DNA of 64,000 nt from Sphingopyxis sp. RIFCSPHIGHO2_12_FULL_65_19 (GCF_001830555.1 NZ_MIAM01000006.1:63685-127684), one strand, 5' to 3'. Counted from the first letter of the stretch, positions 31,269 through 41,050 are shown. The notes: generated from the sequence alone by a model not told the origin. Numbers and translations are program-made.

Positions 31269-31308
31269 CGCGGTGTCGGCCATCGACAGCGCCGCCGCCT
31301 GACCGACC

Positions 31309-31812
31309 ATGACCCGGACGCGCCCGGTCGACCGGCTCGACATCAAGATCATGGCGGCGCTCGAACGGAACGGGCGCATGACCAGGGCGCAATTGTCCGA
31401 CGCCGTGGACCTGTCGGCAACGCCTTGCTCCGCCCGCATCGCCAGGCTGGAGGCGGCCGGGGATATCCGGGGCTATCACGCCGACATCGATATCGAGCGG
31501 CTGGGCGGCCTGCGCCAGTTTGTGGTGATCGCCAGCCTTTCGCAATGGACGTCCGATCGCGCGCGGCGGTTCGAGGAGATGGTGGCGGGCGTTCCGCAGA
31601 TCGCCGAATGCGACGCGGTTTTCGGTTCGGTCGACTATATGATGCGCGTTTATGCGGTCGACGCGGCGCATTGCAGCGCGATCATGGCGCCGCTGCTTTC
31701 GATCGACCTCGACTATACCGTTCTGCCGGTGTCGCGCACCGTGCGCGCGCCGCACGAAATTGCCATGACGACCCTGCTGGCGCTCGACGGTCCCGACAGG
31801 CGAAGTCGCTGA
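31309..31812 (+). CDS. Lrp/AsnC-family transcriptional regulator
   Basis: VDRLDIKIMAALERNGRMTRAQLSDAVDLSATPCSARIARLEAAGDIRGYHADID. Confidence 0.93.
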   Translation: MTRTRPVDRLDIKIMAALERNGRMTRAQLSDAVDLSATPCSARIARLEAAGDIRGYHADIDIERLGGLRQFVVIASLSQWTSDRARRFEEMVAGVPQIAECDAVFGSVDYMMRVYAVDAAHCSAIMAPLLSIDLDYTVLPVSRTVRAPHEIAMTTLLALDGPDRRSR

Positions 31813-31933
31813 TGCGGCGCGCCAATATGGACACAAATCCTGTGCCTCTTGTCCTAGGTCCGGCGGAGGCGGGGGCGTCCGGGAAACGGGACGCAGCCTG
31901 CCGTCTTTTCCTGTTCTGCCATTGGGGCCTATC

Positions 31934-32950
31934 ATGATCGAGCTGCGCAAACCCTATCTTCTGTTCATCGGCGACGTGGCGAAAGTCCATAGCGCCAAAA
32001 CCGCGTTCGGCATCCGCGACTGGGCGCGCGATGCCTGTCTGGGCCAGTATCGGCTGACCGACAGCGCCGTCGATATCGGCCTGCCCGATCTCGATCCCCG
32101 CTCCGCAGCTGCCAGCGGGGCGGGGTCGCTGGTGATCGGCGTGGCGCCGGTGGGCGGCCAGATTCCCGCCGGCTGGCACGCGGCGTTGATCGAGGCCGCG
32201 CACGCCGGGCTCGACATCGTCAGCGGGATGCACAGCTTGCTGGCCGACATCGCGCCGCTGCGCGAAGCGGCCGAGGCATCGGGCGTGCGCCTGGTCGACG
32301 TGCGCGTGCCGCCGCCGGATATCCCGATTGCGACCGGACGGAAACGGACGGGGCGGCGATTGCTGACCGTCGGGACCGATTGTGCGCTGGGCAAGAAATA
32401 TACCGCGCTGGCGCTTGCCGATGCGCTGCGCCGGTCGGGCGCCGACGTATCGTTCCGCGCGACGGGACAGACCGGCATCATCATCGCCGGTTCGGGCATC
32501 CCGATGGATGCCGTCGTGTCCGACTTCATCGCCGGTGCGGCCGAGGCGCTGTCACCCGATGCGGCAGCCGATCATTGGGACGTGATCGAGGGGCAGGGCG
32601 CGATCTACCATCCCGCCTTTGCCGGTGTGACCCACGGGCTGATCCATGGGTCGCAACCCGATGTGATCATTTTGTGCCACGAACCCGGCCGCGACCATTT
32701 CCATTCCTTCCCCGACTTTCCGGTCCGATCGCTGCGCGCGGTTGCCGATGCCTGTCTGGATGCGGCGCGCGTCACCAACGCGTCGGCACGGCTTGCCGCG
32801 GTGAGCCTGAATACGTCGCACCTCGACGATGCCGCCTGTGCGCGGGCGCTCGAATGCGCCAGCGCCGAACTGGGGGTGCCGGCGTTCGATCCGTTGCGGA
32901 CGTCGATGGACGACGCGCTGGCGTCCATCCTGGGCCGCGCCGATGGATAG
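31934..32950 (+). CDS. dgcN: DUF1611 / DgcN-family protein (D-glutamate N-acetyltransferase-like)
   Basis: MIELRKPYLLFIGDVAKVHSAKTAFGIRDW...TVGTDCALGKKYTALALADAL...DVIEGQGAIYHPAFAGVTHGLIHGSQPDVIILCHEPGR; followed directly by an enolase-superfamily epimerase. Confidence 0.87.
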   Translation: MIELRKPYLLFIGDVAKVHSAKTAFGIRDWARDACLGQYRLTDSAVDIGLPDLDPRSAAASGAGSLVIGVAPVGGQIPAGWHAALIEAAHAGLDIVSGMHSLLADIAPLREAAEASGVRLVDVRVPPPDIPIATGRKRTGRRLLTVGTDCALGKKYTALALADALRRSGADVSFRATGQTGIIIAGSGIPMDAVVSDFIAGAAEALSPDAAADHWDVIEGQGAIYHPAFAGVTHGLIHGSQPDVIILCHEPGRDHFHSFPDFPVRSLRAVADACLDAARVTNASARLAAVSLNTSHLDDAACARALECASAELGVPAFDPLRTSMDDALASILGRADG

Positions 32951-34037
32951 GTTTTCCGGGCCTGCTCCCATGCTCGGCGCCGCCAGGGCCGCCGACACCA
33001 TCGTCGCGGCCGCGTCGCCGATGCCCCCGCTGTCGCTCGACGTGGCGATTGAAAGGCTGGGCTTTGCCGCGCCGTTTCGCATCTCGGGATATGTTTTCGA
33101 TCATCAGGACGTCATCGTCGTGACGCTGTCCGATGGCGAACATGTCGGCCGCGGCGAGGCGTCGGGCGTTTATTATCGGGGCGAGACGGCCGATGTCATG
33201 GCGGCGCAGGTTGAGGCCACGCGCGCGCTCATCGAACAGGGCGTGAGCCGCGCGATGCTGCGCGCGGCGATGTCAGCGGGCGGCGCGCGCAACGCGGTCG
33301 ATGCGGCGATCTGGGATCTGGAAGCCAAGCGGGCCGGGCGCTCGGTCTATGAACTTGTCGGCATTGCGCCGCTGGCCGCGCTCGCGACGACTTTCACGCT
33401 GGGCGCGGACCATCCGGCCGCGATGGCCGCCCGCGCCGCCGCATTCGCCGACGTCCCGCACCTGAAGGTCAAGTTGACGGGCGAATTGGACGTCGACATC
33501 GACCGGGTCCGCGCCATCCGCGCGGCGCGGCCTGACGCCTGGCTGGGGGTCGACGGCAACCAGGGGTTTGCCCGCAAGGATCTCAAGCCGCTGATCGCCG
33601 CGCTTGTGGAAGAGCGGGTTTCGCTTCTCGAACAGCCGGTGCAGCGGGGCCGCGAGGCCGACCTGGACGGGGTGAAATGCCCGATCCCGATCGCGGCCGA
33701 CGAAAGCGTGCTGACACTGGAGGAAATTCCCGGCCTTGTCGGGCGGTTCGACGTGGTCAACATCAAGCTCGACAAGTGCGGCGGCCTGACGGAAGGGCTG
33801 GAAATGGCGAAGCAGGCCCGCCTGCTTGGCCTGGGCGTGATGGTCGGGTGCATGGTGGGGTCCAGCCTCGGCATGGCGCCGGCGTGCGTGCTGGGACAGC
33901 TTTGCGATGTCGTCGATCTCGACGGCCCGATCTTTCTGGCAGAGGATCGTGTCCCGTCGATGGAATATGTTCGCGGCCGCGCCCGGTGCCCCGACGACCT
34001 TTGGGGATTTCCAGCGACCAGCGGGGCGCGCGGGTGA
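32943..34037 (+). CDS. dgcA: enolase-superfamily dipeptide epimerase-like / N-acetyl-D-glutamate racemase (DgcA-like)
   Basis: MR/MLE fold features: LKVKLTGELDVDIDRVRAIRAARPDAWLGVDGNQGF, LLEQPVQRG, IAADESV, VVNIKLDKCGGLTEGLEMAKQARLLGLGVMVGCMVGSSLG; overlaps dgcN. Confidence 0.87.
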   Translation: MDRFSGPAPMLGAARAADTIVAAASPMPPLSLDVAIERLGFAAPFRISGYVFDHQDVIVVTLSDGEHVGRGEASGVYYRGETADVMAAQVEATRALIEQGVSRAMLRAAMSAGGARNAVDAAIWDLEAKRAGRSVYELVGIAPLAALATTFTLGADHPAAMAARAAAFADVPHLKVKLTGELDVDIDRVRAIRAARPDAWLGVDGNQGFARKDLKPLIAALVEERVSLLEQPVQRGREADLDGVKCPIPIAADESVLTLEEIPGLVGRFDVVNIKLDKCGGLTEGLEMAKQARLLGLGVMVGCMVGSSLGMAPACVLGQLCDVVDLDGPIFLAEDRVPSMEYVRGRARCPDDLWGFPATSGARG

Positions 34038-35707
34038 TGCGCCGGTTACGCCGTTCCGCCGCGGTTGCTTCGGCGTTCCGCCGTGCCCGCACCGCACGCG
34101 CGCTGGCCGTTGCCGCCTGTGCCGCCCTGCTGGTTTCGGCAACACCCGCCGCCGACTATGACATCGTCATAAGGGGAGGGCGCCTGCTCGACGGTGCGGG
34201 CAATCCCTGGGTCCATGCCGATGTCGGCATCAAGGACGGCCGGATCGCAAAGATCGGACGCATCGCGGCGCCGGGCGCGAAGGTCATCGACGCGACCGGA
34301 AAATATGTGTCGCCCGGCTTCATCGACATGATGGACCAGTCGGGCGCCGTGTTGCTGAAAAGCGGCGCGGCGGAGAACAAGCTGCGCATGGGCGTGACGA
34401 CGTTGATCGGCGGCGAGGGCGGGACGCCCGTCCCGGCCGGTCGGATAACGCAATATTTCGATGACCTTGCCCGGCGGGGGATCGCCGTCAACTTCGGCAC
34501 ATATTACAGCGCGACGCAGGCACGGGTCGAGGTCATGGGTGACGCCGCGGGCGCTCCGACGTCGGCCCAGATCGACCAGATGGGCGGACTGGTCGATACC
34601 GCGATGAAAGCGGGGGCGTTCGGGATCAGCACCGCGTTGATGTATCCGCCCGATTCCTTTCAATCGACCGAGGATCTGATCGCGCTGGCAAAAGTGTCCG
34701 CCCGGTGCGGCGGGTTTTACGCGACGCATCTGCGCGACGAAAGCGCGCGGCTGGTGGAATCGGTCGACGAGGCGATCCGGATCGGCGAAGAAAGCGGCGC
34801 GAAGGTCGAGATATTCCACCTCAAGGCGGCCTATGCGCCGGGCTGGGGCACGCTGATGCCGCGGGCGATCGCGAACATCGGCGCGGCGCGCGCGCGCGGG
34901 CTCGACATCGCCGCCGACATCTATCCCTACACCGCCGCGGGCACCGGGCTCGAAGGGACTGTGCCCGCGCATGTCTTTGCGCAAGGCACCGATGCCGCGA
35001 TCGCCAAGCTGCGCGATCCTGCCATGCGCGCCCGGCTGAAACAGGAGCTTGCGGCAGGAAGCCGGGCGGGTTGGTCGAGCCTTGTCGAGGCCGCCGGTGG
35101 CTGGCGGAATATCGTGCTCGCCAATTCGCATCGCGCCGACACTGCTCGCCTCCATGGCAAGAATTTTGTCGAGATCGGCGCGATGCTGGACAAGGACCCC
35201 GCCGATGCCGCGTGGGACATCATGCTCGATGCGCTTCCTGAACGCGCGTTCGCACTCTATTTCGTGATGGATGAAGCCGACATCGACGCGGCGATCAAGC
35301 AGCCGTGGGTGGGTATCGGGAGCGATGGGGCGGCGGCCGAAAAGCTGGGCGAGCTCGACGGCATGGCGCTGCCCCATCCCCGATCCTACGGCACCTTCGC
35401 GCGCGTCCTCGCCGAATATGTGCGCAACCGCCAGATACTCCCGTTGGAAGACGCAGTGCGCAAGATGACCTCGTGGCCGGCGCATCGCTTGGGGCTGGCG
35501 GACCGGGGTGTGCTGCGCGAAGGGTTGCGCGCCGACGTCATCGTTTTCGACCTCGACGACATCCGCGACCATGCCGACTGGGCGGCGCCGACGCGGCCGG
35601 CGACGGGAATCGACCATGTCATCGTGAACGGGGTGCTGGCACTCGAACAGGGCCGTCACACGGGCGCCCGTTCGGGAATGGTGCTGCGGCACAGCTGCGA
35701 CGGGTGA
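34037..35707 (+). CDS. N-acyl-D-amino-acid deacylase / D-aminoacylase, exported
   Basis: YDIVIRGGRLLDGAGNPWVHADVGIKDGRIAKIGRIAAPGAKVIDATGKYVSPGFIDMMDQ; GIGSDGAAAEKLGELDGMALPHPRSYGTFARVLAEYV; TGATG coupling with dgcA. Confidence 0.88.
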   Translation: MRRLRRSAAVASAFRRARTARALAVAACAALLVSATPAADYDIVIRGGRLLDGAGNPWVHADVGIKDGRIAKIGRIAAPGAKVIDATGKYVSPGFIDMMDQSGAVLLKSGAAENKLRMGVTTLIGGEGGTPVPAGRITQYFDDLARRGIAVNFGTYYSATQARVEVMGDAAGAPTSAQIDQMGGLVDTAMKAGAFGISTALMYPPDSFQSTEDLIALAKVSARCGGFYATHLRDESARLVESVDEAIRIGEESGAKVEIFHLKAAYAPGWGTLMPRAIANIGAARARGLDIAADIYPYTAAGTGLEGTVPAHVFAQGTDAAIAKLRDPAMRARLKQELAAGSRAGWSSLVEAAGGWRNIVLANSHRADTARLHGKNFVEIGAMLDKDPADAAWDIMLDALPERAFALYFVMDEADIDAAIKQPWVGIGSDGAAAEKLGELDGMALPHPRSYGTFARVLAEYVRNRQILPLEDAVRKMTSWPAHRLGLADRGVLREGLRADVIVFDLDDIRDHADWAAPTRPATGIDHVIVNGVLALEQGRHTGARSGMVLRHSCDG

Positions 35708-36204
35708 TGCCGGTGCCGTATAGCCGTCCGGGATCGCTTGATCCGATCGACCTGAAAATCCTTGCCGCGCTGCATGCGGACGGGCGGCTGAGCAAGGTCC
35801 GGCTGGCGCGCGCGGTCGGCCTGTCACCGACCCCGTGCGCGGCGCGGATCGACAGGCTGGAAGCGGCCGACATTATCCGCGGATATCATGCCGCGCTCGA
35901 TGTCGAACGGCTCGGCAATCTCAGCCAGTTTGTCGTGACGGTCAGCATCAAGGATTATACCACGCAAAAATCGCGGCAGTTCGAGGCGATCGTTGGTGAG
36001 AGCCTTTACATCGTCGCGTGTGACGCCGTGTTCGGCGCGGTCGATTATGTCATGCGGATCTTCGCGCGGAATGTGCGCCACTATCACGCGATCATGGAGC
36101 CGTTCCTGGCGATGGAGATGGACTACACAACATATCCTGTCTCGAAAAACATGCGTGATCGTGCAGGTCTCGATCTGATCCAGCTTCTAGGTCCGCAATC
36201 CTGA
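35707..36204 (+). CDS. Lrp/AsnC-family transcriptional regulator
   Basis: LDPIDLKILAALHADGRLSKVRLARAVGLSPTPCAARIDRLEAADIIRGYHAALD; close paralogue of 31309-31812. Confidence 0.93.
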   Translation: MPVPYSRPGSLDPIDLKILAALHADGRLSKVRLARAVGLSPTPCAARIDRLEAADIIRGYHAALDVERLGNLSQFVVTVSIKDYTTQKSRQFEAIVGESLYIVACDAVFGAVDYVMRIFARNVRHYHAIMEPFLAMEMDYTTYPVSKNMRDRAGLDLIQLLGPQS

Positions 36205-36325
36205 TCCGGTCACAGCATCGCCCACCATCATTCTTCATCGAAGTTGTTTCAAATCGGTCGCAATAGCTGTTTGCAATTCATCGGCATTAACTGAATAAGC
36301 GGGTTCATCAGGCGCGGAGGGGGTG

Positions 36326-37117
36326 ATGCGCGGACTCGCATTTTTCGTCTATTTGACGGCGTGCTCCGCCTCGGCAGAGGCGGCCGACCTCCTGTTCGAG
36401 CGACCCACGGCTCCAAATGACGCGTCGCCCGAAATTATCGGCGGCTCGAAACTCGATCCTGACCAGTGGCCGGCGACCTTGGTGTTCACATCGGCCTCGG
36501 CCGAACGCTGCACCGCCACCGCCATCGGCCCGCGCGTCCTGTTGACCGCGGGGCATTGCATCCGCAGCGGCGCAAAGGGCCAGATTGCCGGATCGGCGGT
36601 GAAGGTCGAATGCAATGCGCACGAAAATTATTCGACCGGCGCTTATTATGACATCGCCCTGTGCTTTGCTTCCACGGACATCAAGCTGCTGGCCGGCGCC
36701 CCCTATGAGCGCATCGACGTCGCCGACGGATCGGTGCGCGGCGAACAGCTGATGCTGCTGGGCTATGGCTGCACAAAGCTGGGCGGCGCAGGCGGCATCC
36801 TTTATGGGGGCGCGGGCATCGTCCGCGATGCCGCGACCGCCGAAATGCCCTATTTCGTGACCGGCGGCGGCGCGGCGGTCTGTTCGGGCGACAGCGGCGG
36901 CGGCGCTTACCGCGTGTCGGGTGCGATTTCGCGGCGTATCGTCGGCATCGCGTCGGCGATGGCCGGCGGCGATCGCTCCAATTTTGCGGCACTCGCCGAC
37001 CCCGATGTCGCGCAATATATTCGCGACTGGCAGAGCCGCCGGGTCGATCCTGCAACCGGCGCAACCATCAAGGCGGATATTTGTGGTCTCGACCCGATCT
37101 ATACTTGCCATCCTTAG
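36326..37117 (+). CDS. S1 (trypsin-like) serine protease, exported
   Basis: MRGLAFFVYLTACSASAEA signal; LTAGHCI (His), YDIALCF (Asp), CSGDSGGGAYR (Ser). Confidence 0.88.
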   Translation: MRGLAFFVYLTACSASAEAADLLFERPTAPNDASPEIIGGSKLDPDQWPATLVFTSASAERCTATAIGPRVLLTAGHCIRSGAKGQIAGSAVKVECNAHENYSTGAYYDIALCFASTDIKLLAGAPYERIDVADGSVRGEQLMLLGYGCTKLGGAGGILYGGAGIVRDAATAEMPYFVTGGGAAVCSGDSGGGAYRVSGAISRRIVGIASAMAGGDRSNFAALADPDVAQYIRDWQSRRVDPATGATIKADICGLDPIYTCHP

Positions 37118-39215
37118 CGCCTGCGCGGCCCCGCCCGCCCTGGCCCAGGCGAGCGTGTCGCCGACGGCGCTCGACATGCGCATCGACGGCCCGCCGACGC
37201 CGCGCCTGGTCGCGAAAATTGCCGAGATCGGTCAGCCGGAGCGGATCACGCTGGGCCGTGACGACACCATACGCCAAATTATCGAAGCGCGGTGCGGCAT
37301 TGTCGACACGGGCTATCTCGCCATCTTCCTCGAAGAGAATAGGGACACGCTGGGCAAGCTGACGGCAAAGCAACGCGACGAACCGCTGCCCGGGACGACG
37401 CTGACCTTTCCTTATTGCCTGAGCTTTGAAGCGCGCCCGGTGGCGCTCGCCAGCCCGTCGGTCAGCGCGATGTTCGCCGCGGCGAGGCTCCCGCTCGACG
37501 CCAAGGCACTCCAGGACACGGCGGAGGGTGGCAAGGCGATCGAAGCGCGCGAATTGTCGTCGCTGGCCTCTGCCGACCTAGCGGGCAACCTCGACCTGTT
37601 CCTGGCCGCCAATCGCGGCTTTACCGCGACCGAATATGCCCGCCGCTTTGCGTTCGACAATCCCGACGTCCAATTCACGAAGATGCAGAAGGGCGCCGAA
37701 ATCCGGTTTCCGTCCGCACCGCAGCGCGCGACGGTTCCCCTGCGTAGCGGCTTCGACGCGCGTTCGGGCACAGACGCGTTGCAGGCGGTAGCGGCGAGCG
37801 ATGGCGCCACGATCGTCACGGCGGCCGCCGAAGTCGCGCAGTTGATCTCCAATCTGGAGGTGAGCCCCGCCGATTGCCCCGGCGCCGACGGCAATCCCGA
37901 CTGGCCGATCCCGCAAGCGGCCTTTCGCGAGGCGCTGGCGATCAACAGGGCGGGCAGCGACCACGCCGTGCTTCCGCCGCAAAACGTCCTCATCGTCGAT
38001 ACCGGATATTTCCCCGGCATGACGGGCCCTGCGATACCCGCGGCTTTTCACGGCCGGATGCGTGGCATTGATCCGCGGAGCCTTTACAGGGAAATCGGCG
38101 TGAACACCGCCAGCCGCGTCGATGACCCGACCCCGCTTGCCGGGTTGCCGCACGCATCGCATGGCGGCGAGGTCGCCGCCACCTTGCTGGGCGGCCGCTT
38201 CCTCGACCGGACCGACCACGCCGCGCATCTGCCCAAAGTCGTCTTCGCGAGCGTCGCGCAATCGTCCGCGGGCGGCCCCTTTCTCGACGTCGGTGCCATC
38301 ATGCGCGCCTATCGCCATGCTGTTGGCAGCAAGATCCCGGTGATCAACACCAGCCTGTCCGCCACGTCGCAGCGCGACGATTTTGAGTTTACGCTGAAGG
38401 CGCTCGGTGATCAGGCGCTGCTCGTGACCGCCGCCGGCAATGTGTCGGGGCCGCCGCAGGAATTTGTCCCCGGCAGCCCCTATTGGCCCGGCGCGCTGGG
38501 CGGCAATCCGCTCGGCGCCGCGCCTGCCACGGTCATCAGCGTCGGGGCGCACGATCCCGAAGGCCGCCTGCTGGCCTTCAGCCGCGAAGGCGAGGCGCAT
38601 GTTGACCTGTTGGCGCCCGGATGCCGGATACCGACCTACAGCTTCGATCCGGCGAGCGGTGCCGTGACGGACGTGCTGCGCAGCGGCACCTCCTATGCGG
38701 CGCCGATCGTGTCGATGGTGGCGGCGAAACTGTCTGCCGAAGGATTGGCGCCCGCCGCAATCAAGGATCGCCTGATCGTCAGTGCCGATGTCGATGAACG
38801 GCTGCACGCACGGGTCTGGTCCGGCGGCCGGCTCAACATCGCCAAGGCTTTGTCGATTTCCCACGATTTCGTCGAATATGGAAAAGCGCAGCCCGACGGG
38901 ACGGTGGTTCGCCATGTGGTGCGCGGCGAACTGCTCAACCGCCATGACGCGCCCCTTATCTGCGGCGTTCAGGTGCAGTTGGGGGCGCTCAGAAAACTCG
39001 CATTGTCGCGCGATCCGACCGGGGCGCGACCACCGATCTGGCGCGGCTGGCGGATGAATCCGAACGCGGGCGCCCTGTCGCGGATCGAACGGCTTGCCGC
39101 CTGTTCGGTCATGCCGTCCGACGCGTTTCTGGCGATCAGGAACCGGGAAGGTGGAGCCGAGGTCCGAATCCCCCTTCCCGAAATCATCGACTTCGTCGCG
39201 CGTTACCCCGGTTAG
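37083..39215 (+). CDS. S8 (subtilisin-like) serine protease with N-terminal LysM-like region
   Basis: Probable GTG start VVSTRSILAILSACAAPPALA; NVLIVDTGYFPG (Asp), HASHGGEVAATLLGG (His), SGTSYAAPIVSMVAAKL (Ser); overlaps the S1 gene by 35 nt. Confidence 0.83.
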   Translation: MVSTRSILAILSACAAPPALAQASVSPTALDMRIDGPPTPRLVAKIAEIGQPERITLGRDDTIRQIIEARCGIVDTGYLAIFLEENRDTLGKLTAKQRDEPLPGTTLTFPYCLSFEARPVALASPSVSAMFAAARLPLDAKALQDTAEGGKAIEARELSSLASADLAGNLDLFLAANRGFTATEYARRFAFDNPDVQFTKMQKGAEIRFPSAPQRATVPLRSGFDARSGTDALQAVAASDGATIVTAAAEVAQLISNLEVSPADCPGADGNPDWPIPQAAFREALAINRAGSDHAVLPPQNVLIVDTGYFPGMTGPAIPAAFHGRMRGIDPRSLYREIGVNTASRVDDPTPLAGLPHASHGGEVAATLLGGRFLDRTDHAAHLPKVVFASVAQSSAGGPFLDVGAIMRAYRHAVGSKIPVINTSLSATSQRDDFEFTLKALGDQALLVTAAGNVSGPPQEFVPGSPYWPGALGGNPLGAAPATVISVGAHDPEGRLLAFSREGEAHVDLLAPGCRIPTYSFDPASGAVTDVLRSGTSYAAPIVSMVAAKLSAEGLAPAAIKDRLIVSADVDERLHARVWSGGRLNIAKALSISHDFVEYGKAQPDGTVVRHVVRGELLNRHDAPLICGVQVQLGALRKLALSRDPTGARPPIWRGWRMNPNAGALSRIERLAACSVMPSDAFLAIRNREGGAEVRIPLPEIIDFVARYPG

Positions 39216-41050
39216 GGTGCGGCCTGCGCCGCGGCGAGCGCGCGTTCGGCGGCGAGAACCGCGGCTTCGGCCTCGAGCTGTGCCTTGCGCGCGTTGAGCA
39301 CCGCGGTCTGCGCCGCATATTGTTCCCTGATCTCTTCCTGATCGGCGTTCGGATCATCCTCGAGGCGTTTTTGCTGTTCGGCAAGATCGACCTCAAGCTT
39401 CGCGATCTGGATCGCATTGGTCAGGTCCTCGACGCGGTTGGGCCCCAATGCCTTGCGGGCGTCGGCAACCTTCTTTTGCGCATCGAGCAGGGCCAGTTCG
39501 TCGGTCAGCTGTTCGGTTGGCGATTTTTCCAGCGCCTTTTCGGCGTCGGCGAGGTCCTTCTGCGCCTTGGCGAGCCGCGTGGCGAAGTTCAGGTCCGCGA
39601 TCGGCTCTTCCTGCTTTGCTTTTGCATAGGCAAGCATCTGGTCGGCGATCGCGCCGCCGGCGCCTGCCATGTCGAGCGCCGCGGCATTGTCGCGGCGGAG
39701 CCCGGCTTTCGTCAGGCGCCCCTGATCGTCGAAGTTCGCGTAGACGCCGCCCGACGCGAAGGCCGGGCTGGAGAAGGGCAGGTTGAACACATGTCCGAGC
39801 TGGGCGATCGCACTGGTCACGCGCGCGATCGGCTCGGCATCGCTGCCGTTGAGGTGGCAGGGCTCATCGCCCTCGCAGACATAGATCGCACCGGCGGCCG
39901 GGACGCGATAGCGCAGCCCGTCGGTGGCGATACCCTTCGGACGATCCTTGGTTTCGCCGCCATAGCTGCCGATCGCCACCAGATGGAGCGACACCGGCAG
40001 CGCGAAGGCGCTGTCATATTTCGGCTTGATCCGCCGGGCGGTCATCGCCTCATATTGTTCGCACAACGGCCCGCCCGCAGCAGGACAGCCGGAGATGTCC
40101 GCGCCATTGGTGAGCATCGGGAACCCCGCATAGAAAGCCGCCGGTTCCATGCCGAGCAGCTTGATGTTCCCGTTCGGCCCATCGTTCCGCAACTCCTTGC
40201 CGTTTTTGAGCGCGACGGGGGCGGCTTCGAGCAGCCCGGCGCGAACCTGCGCACCGTCGAACCATTTCGCGATCGTTGCCGGCCGGATCGGTTTGATCGG
40301 CCCCTCGTGAAAGCGCGTGCTCTGTTCGGGCCAGCGGAACGTCTGCTTGTCGGTCAGCCAATCCTGCGCCTTCGTCGACGCCTTGGTCAGTGCATCAAGC
40401 GCCTTTTGTGCCTTTTCGATCGCGTCGGTCTTCGCCTTGATGGCCTTGCGCAGCTTTTCGGTCGGCTTGGCGCTGAATTGCGCGGTCAGCGTCGTCAACT
40501 GGCCGCGCGCGTCGTCGATCTGGCTCGTCGCCGCTTCGATCAACGGCTTGTTCGTCTCGATCAGTTTCAAATTATCGACTGCTTCGGCGCTGCAATATTG
40601 GGTTTCGTTTGCACCGGCGGCCACGGGGATCGGGAAACCCGCCGCGAGCCCCGCGAGCTTGCCGGCGGTCACCGCAATCGATTTCACCACCTCGCCCGAT
40701 TTGTCGACGGTCGAGGCGTTGAACGCCGTCATTCGCCCGTCCTTATATTCGACGCTGATGTCGGATGTCTTGAAAGCTGAAATAAGCGCGTTGGGGTCGA
40801 TGACATAGACATGCTCGCCGTCGGGCACGAGCGTGGTGCCGATCGTGGCCTCAGCCTTGATCTTTGGCATTTCGCCGGCGTCGCACTTCAACAAGCTGCG
40901 CTTCAGTTCGACCTCATATTGCGTATAGTCGAGCATATAGGCGTAGCCCGCACCGCTTTTCGGATCGCTCGCGCTATATGGCCGGACTTCCAGCTTGGTG
41001 CAGGCCGCGGCAAACAGCAGCGGTGCCAGAAAAAGTAGACGGTAACGCAT
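39212..41050 (-). CDS. putative lipoprotein with C-terminal coiled-coil
   Basis: MRYRLLFLAPLLFAAACTKLE lipobox-like signal; long charged heptad-like C-terminus (LAKAQKDLADAEKALEKSPTEQLTDELALLDAQKKVADARKAL...). Confidence 0.75.
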   Translation of the reverse strand: MRYRLLFLAPLLFAAACTKLEVRPYSASDPKSGAGYAYMLDYTQYEVELKRSLLKCDAGEMPKIKAEATIGTTLVPDGEHVYVIDPNALISAFKTSDISVEYKDGRMTAFNASTVDKSGEVVKSIAVTAGKLAGLAAGFPIPVAAGANETQYCSAEAVDNLKLIETNKPLIEAATSQIDDARGQLTTLTAQFSAKPTEKLRKAIKAKTDAIEKAQKALDALTKASTKAQDWLTDKQTFRWPEQSTRFHEGPIKPIRPATIAKWFDGAQVRAGLLEAAPVALKNGKELRNDGPNGNIKLLGMEPAAFYAGFPMLTNGADISGCPAAGGPLCEQYEAMTARRIKPKYDSAFALPVSLHLVAIGSYGGETKDRPKGIATDGLRYRVPAAGAIYVCEGDEPCHLNGSDAEPIARVTSAIAQLGHVFNLPFSSPAFASGGVYANFDDQGRLTKAGLRRDNAAALDMAGAGGAIADQMLAYAKAKQEEPIADLNFATRLAKAQKDLADAEKALEKSPTEQLTDELALLDAQKKVADARKALGPNRVEDLTNAIQIAKLEVDLAEQQKRLEDDPNADQEEIREQYAAQTAVLNARKAQLEAEAAVLAAERALAAAQAAP

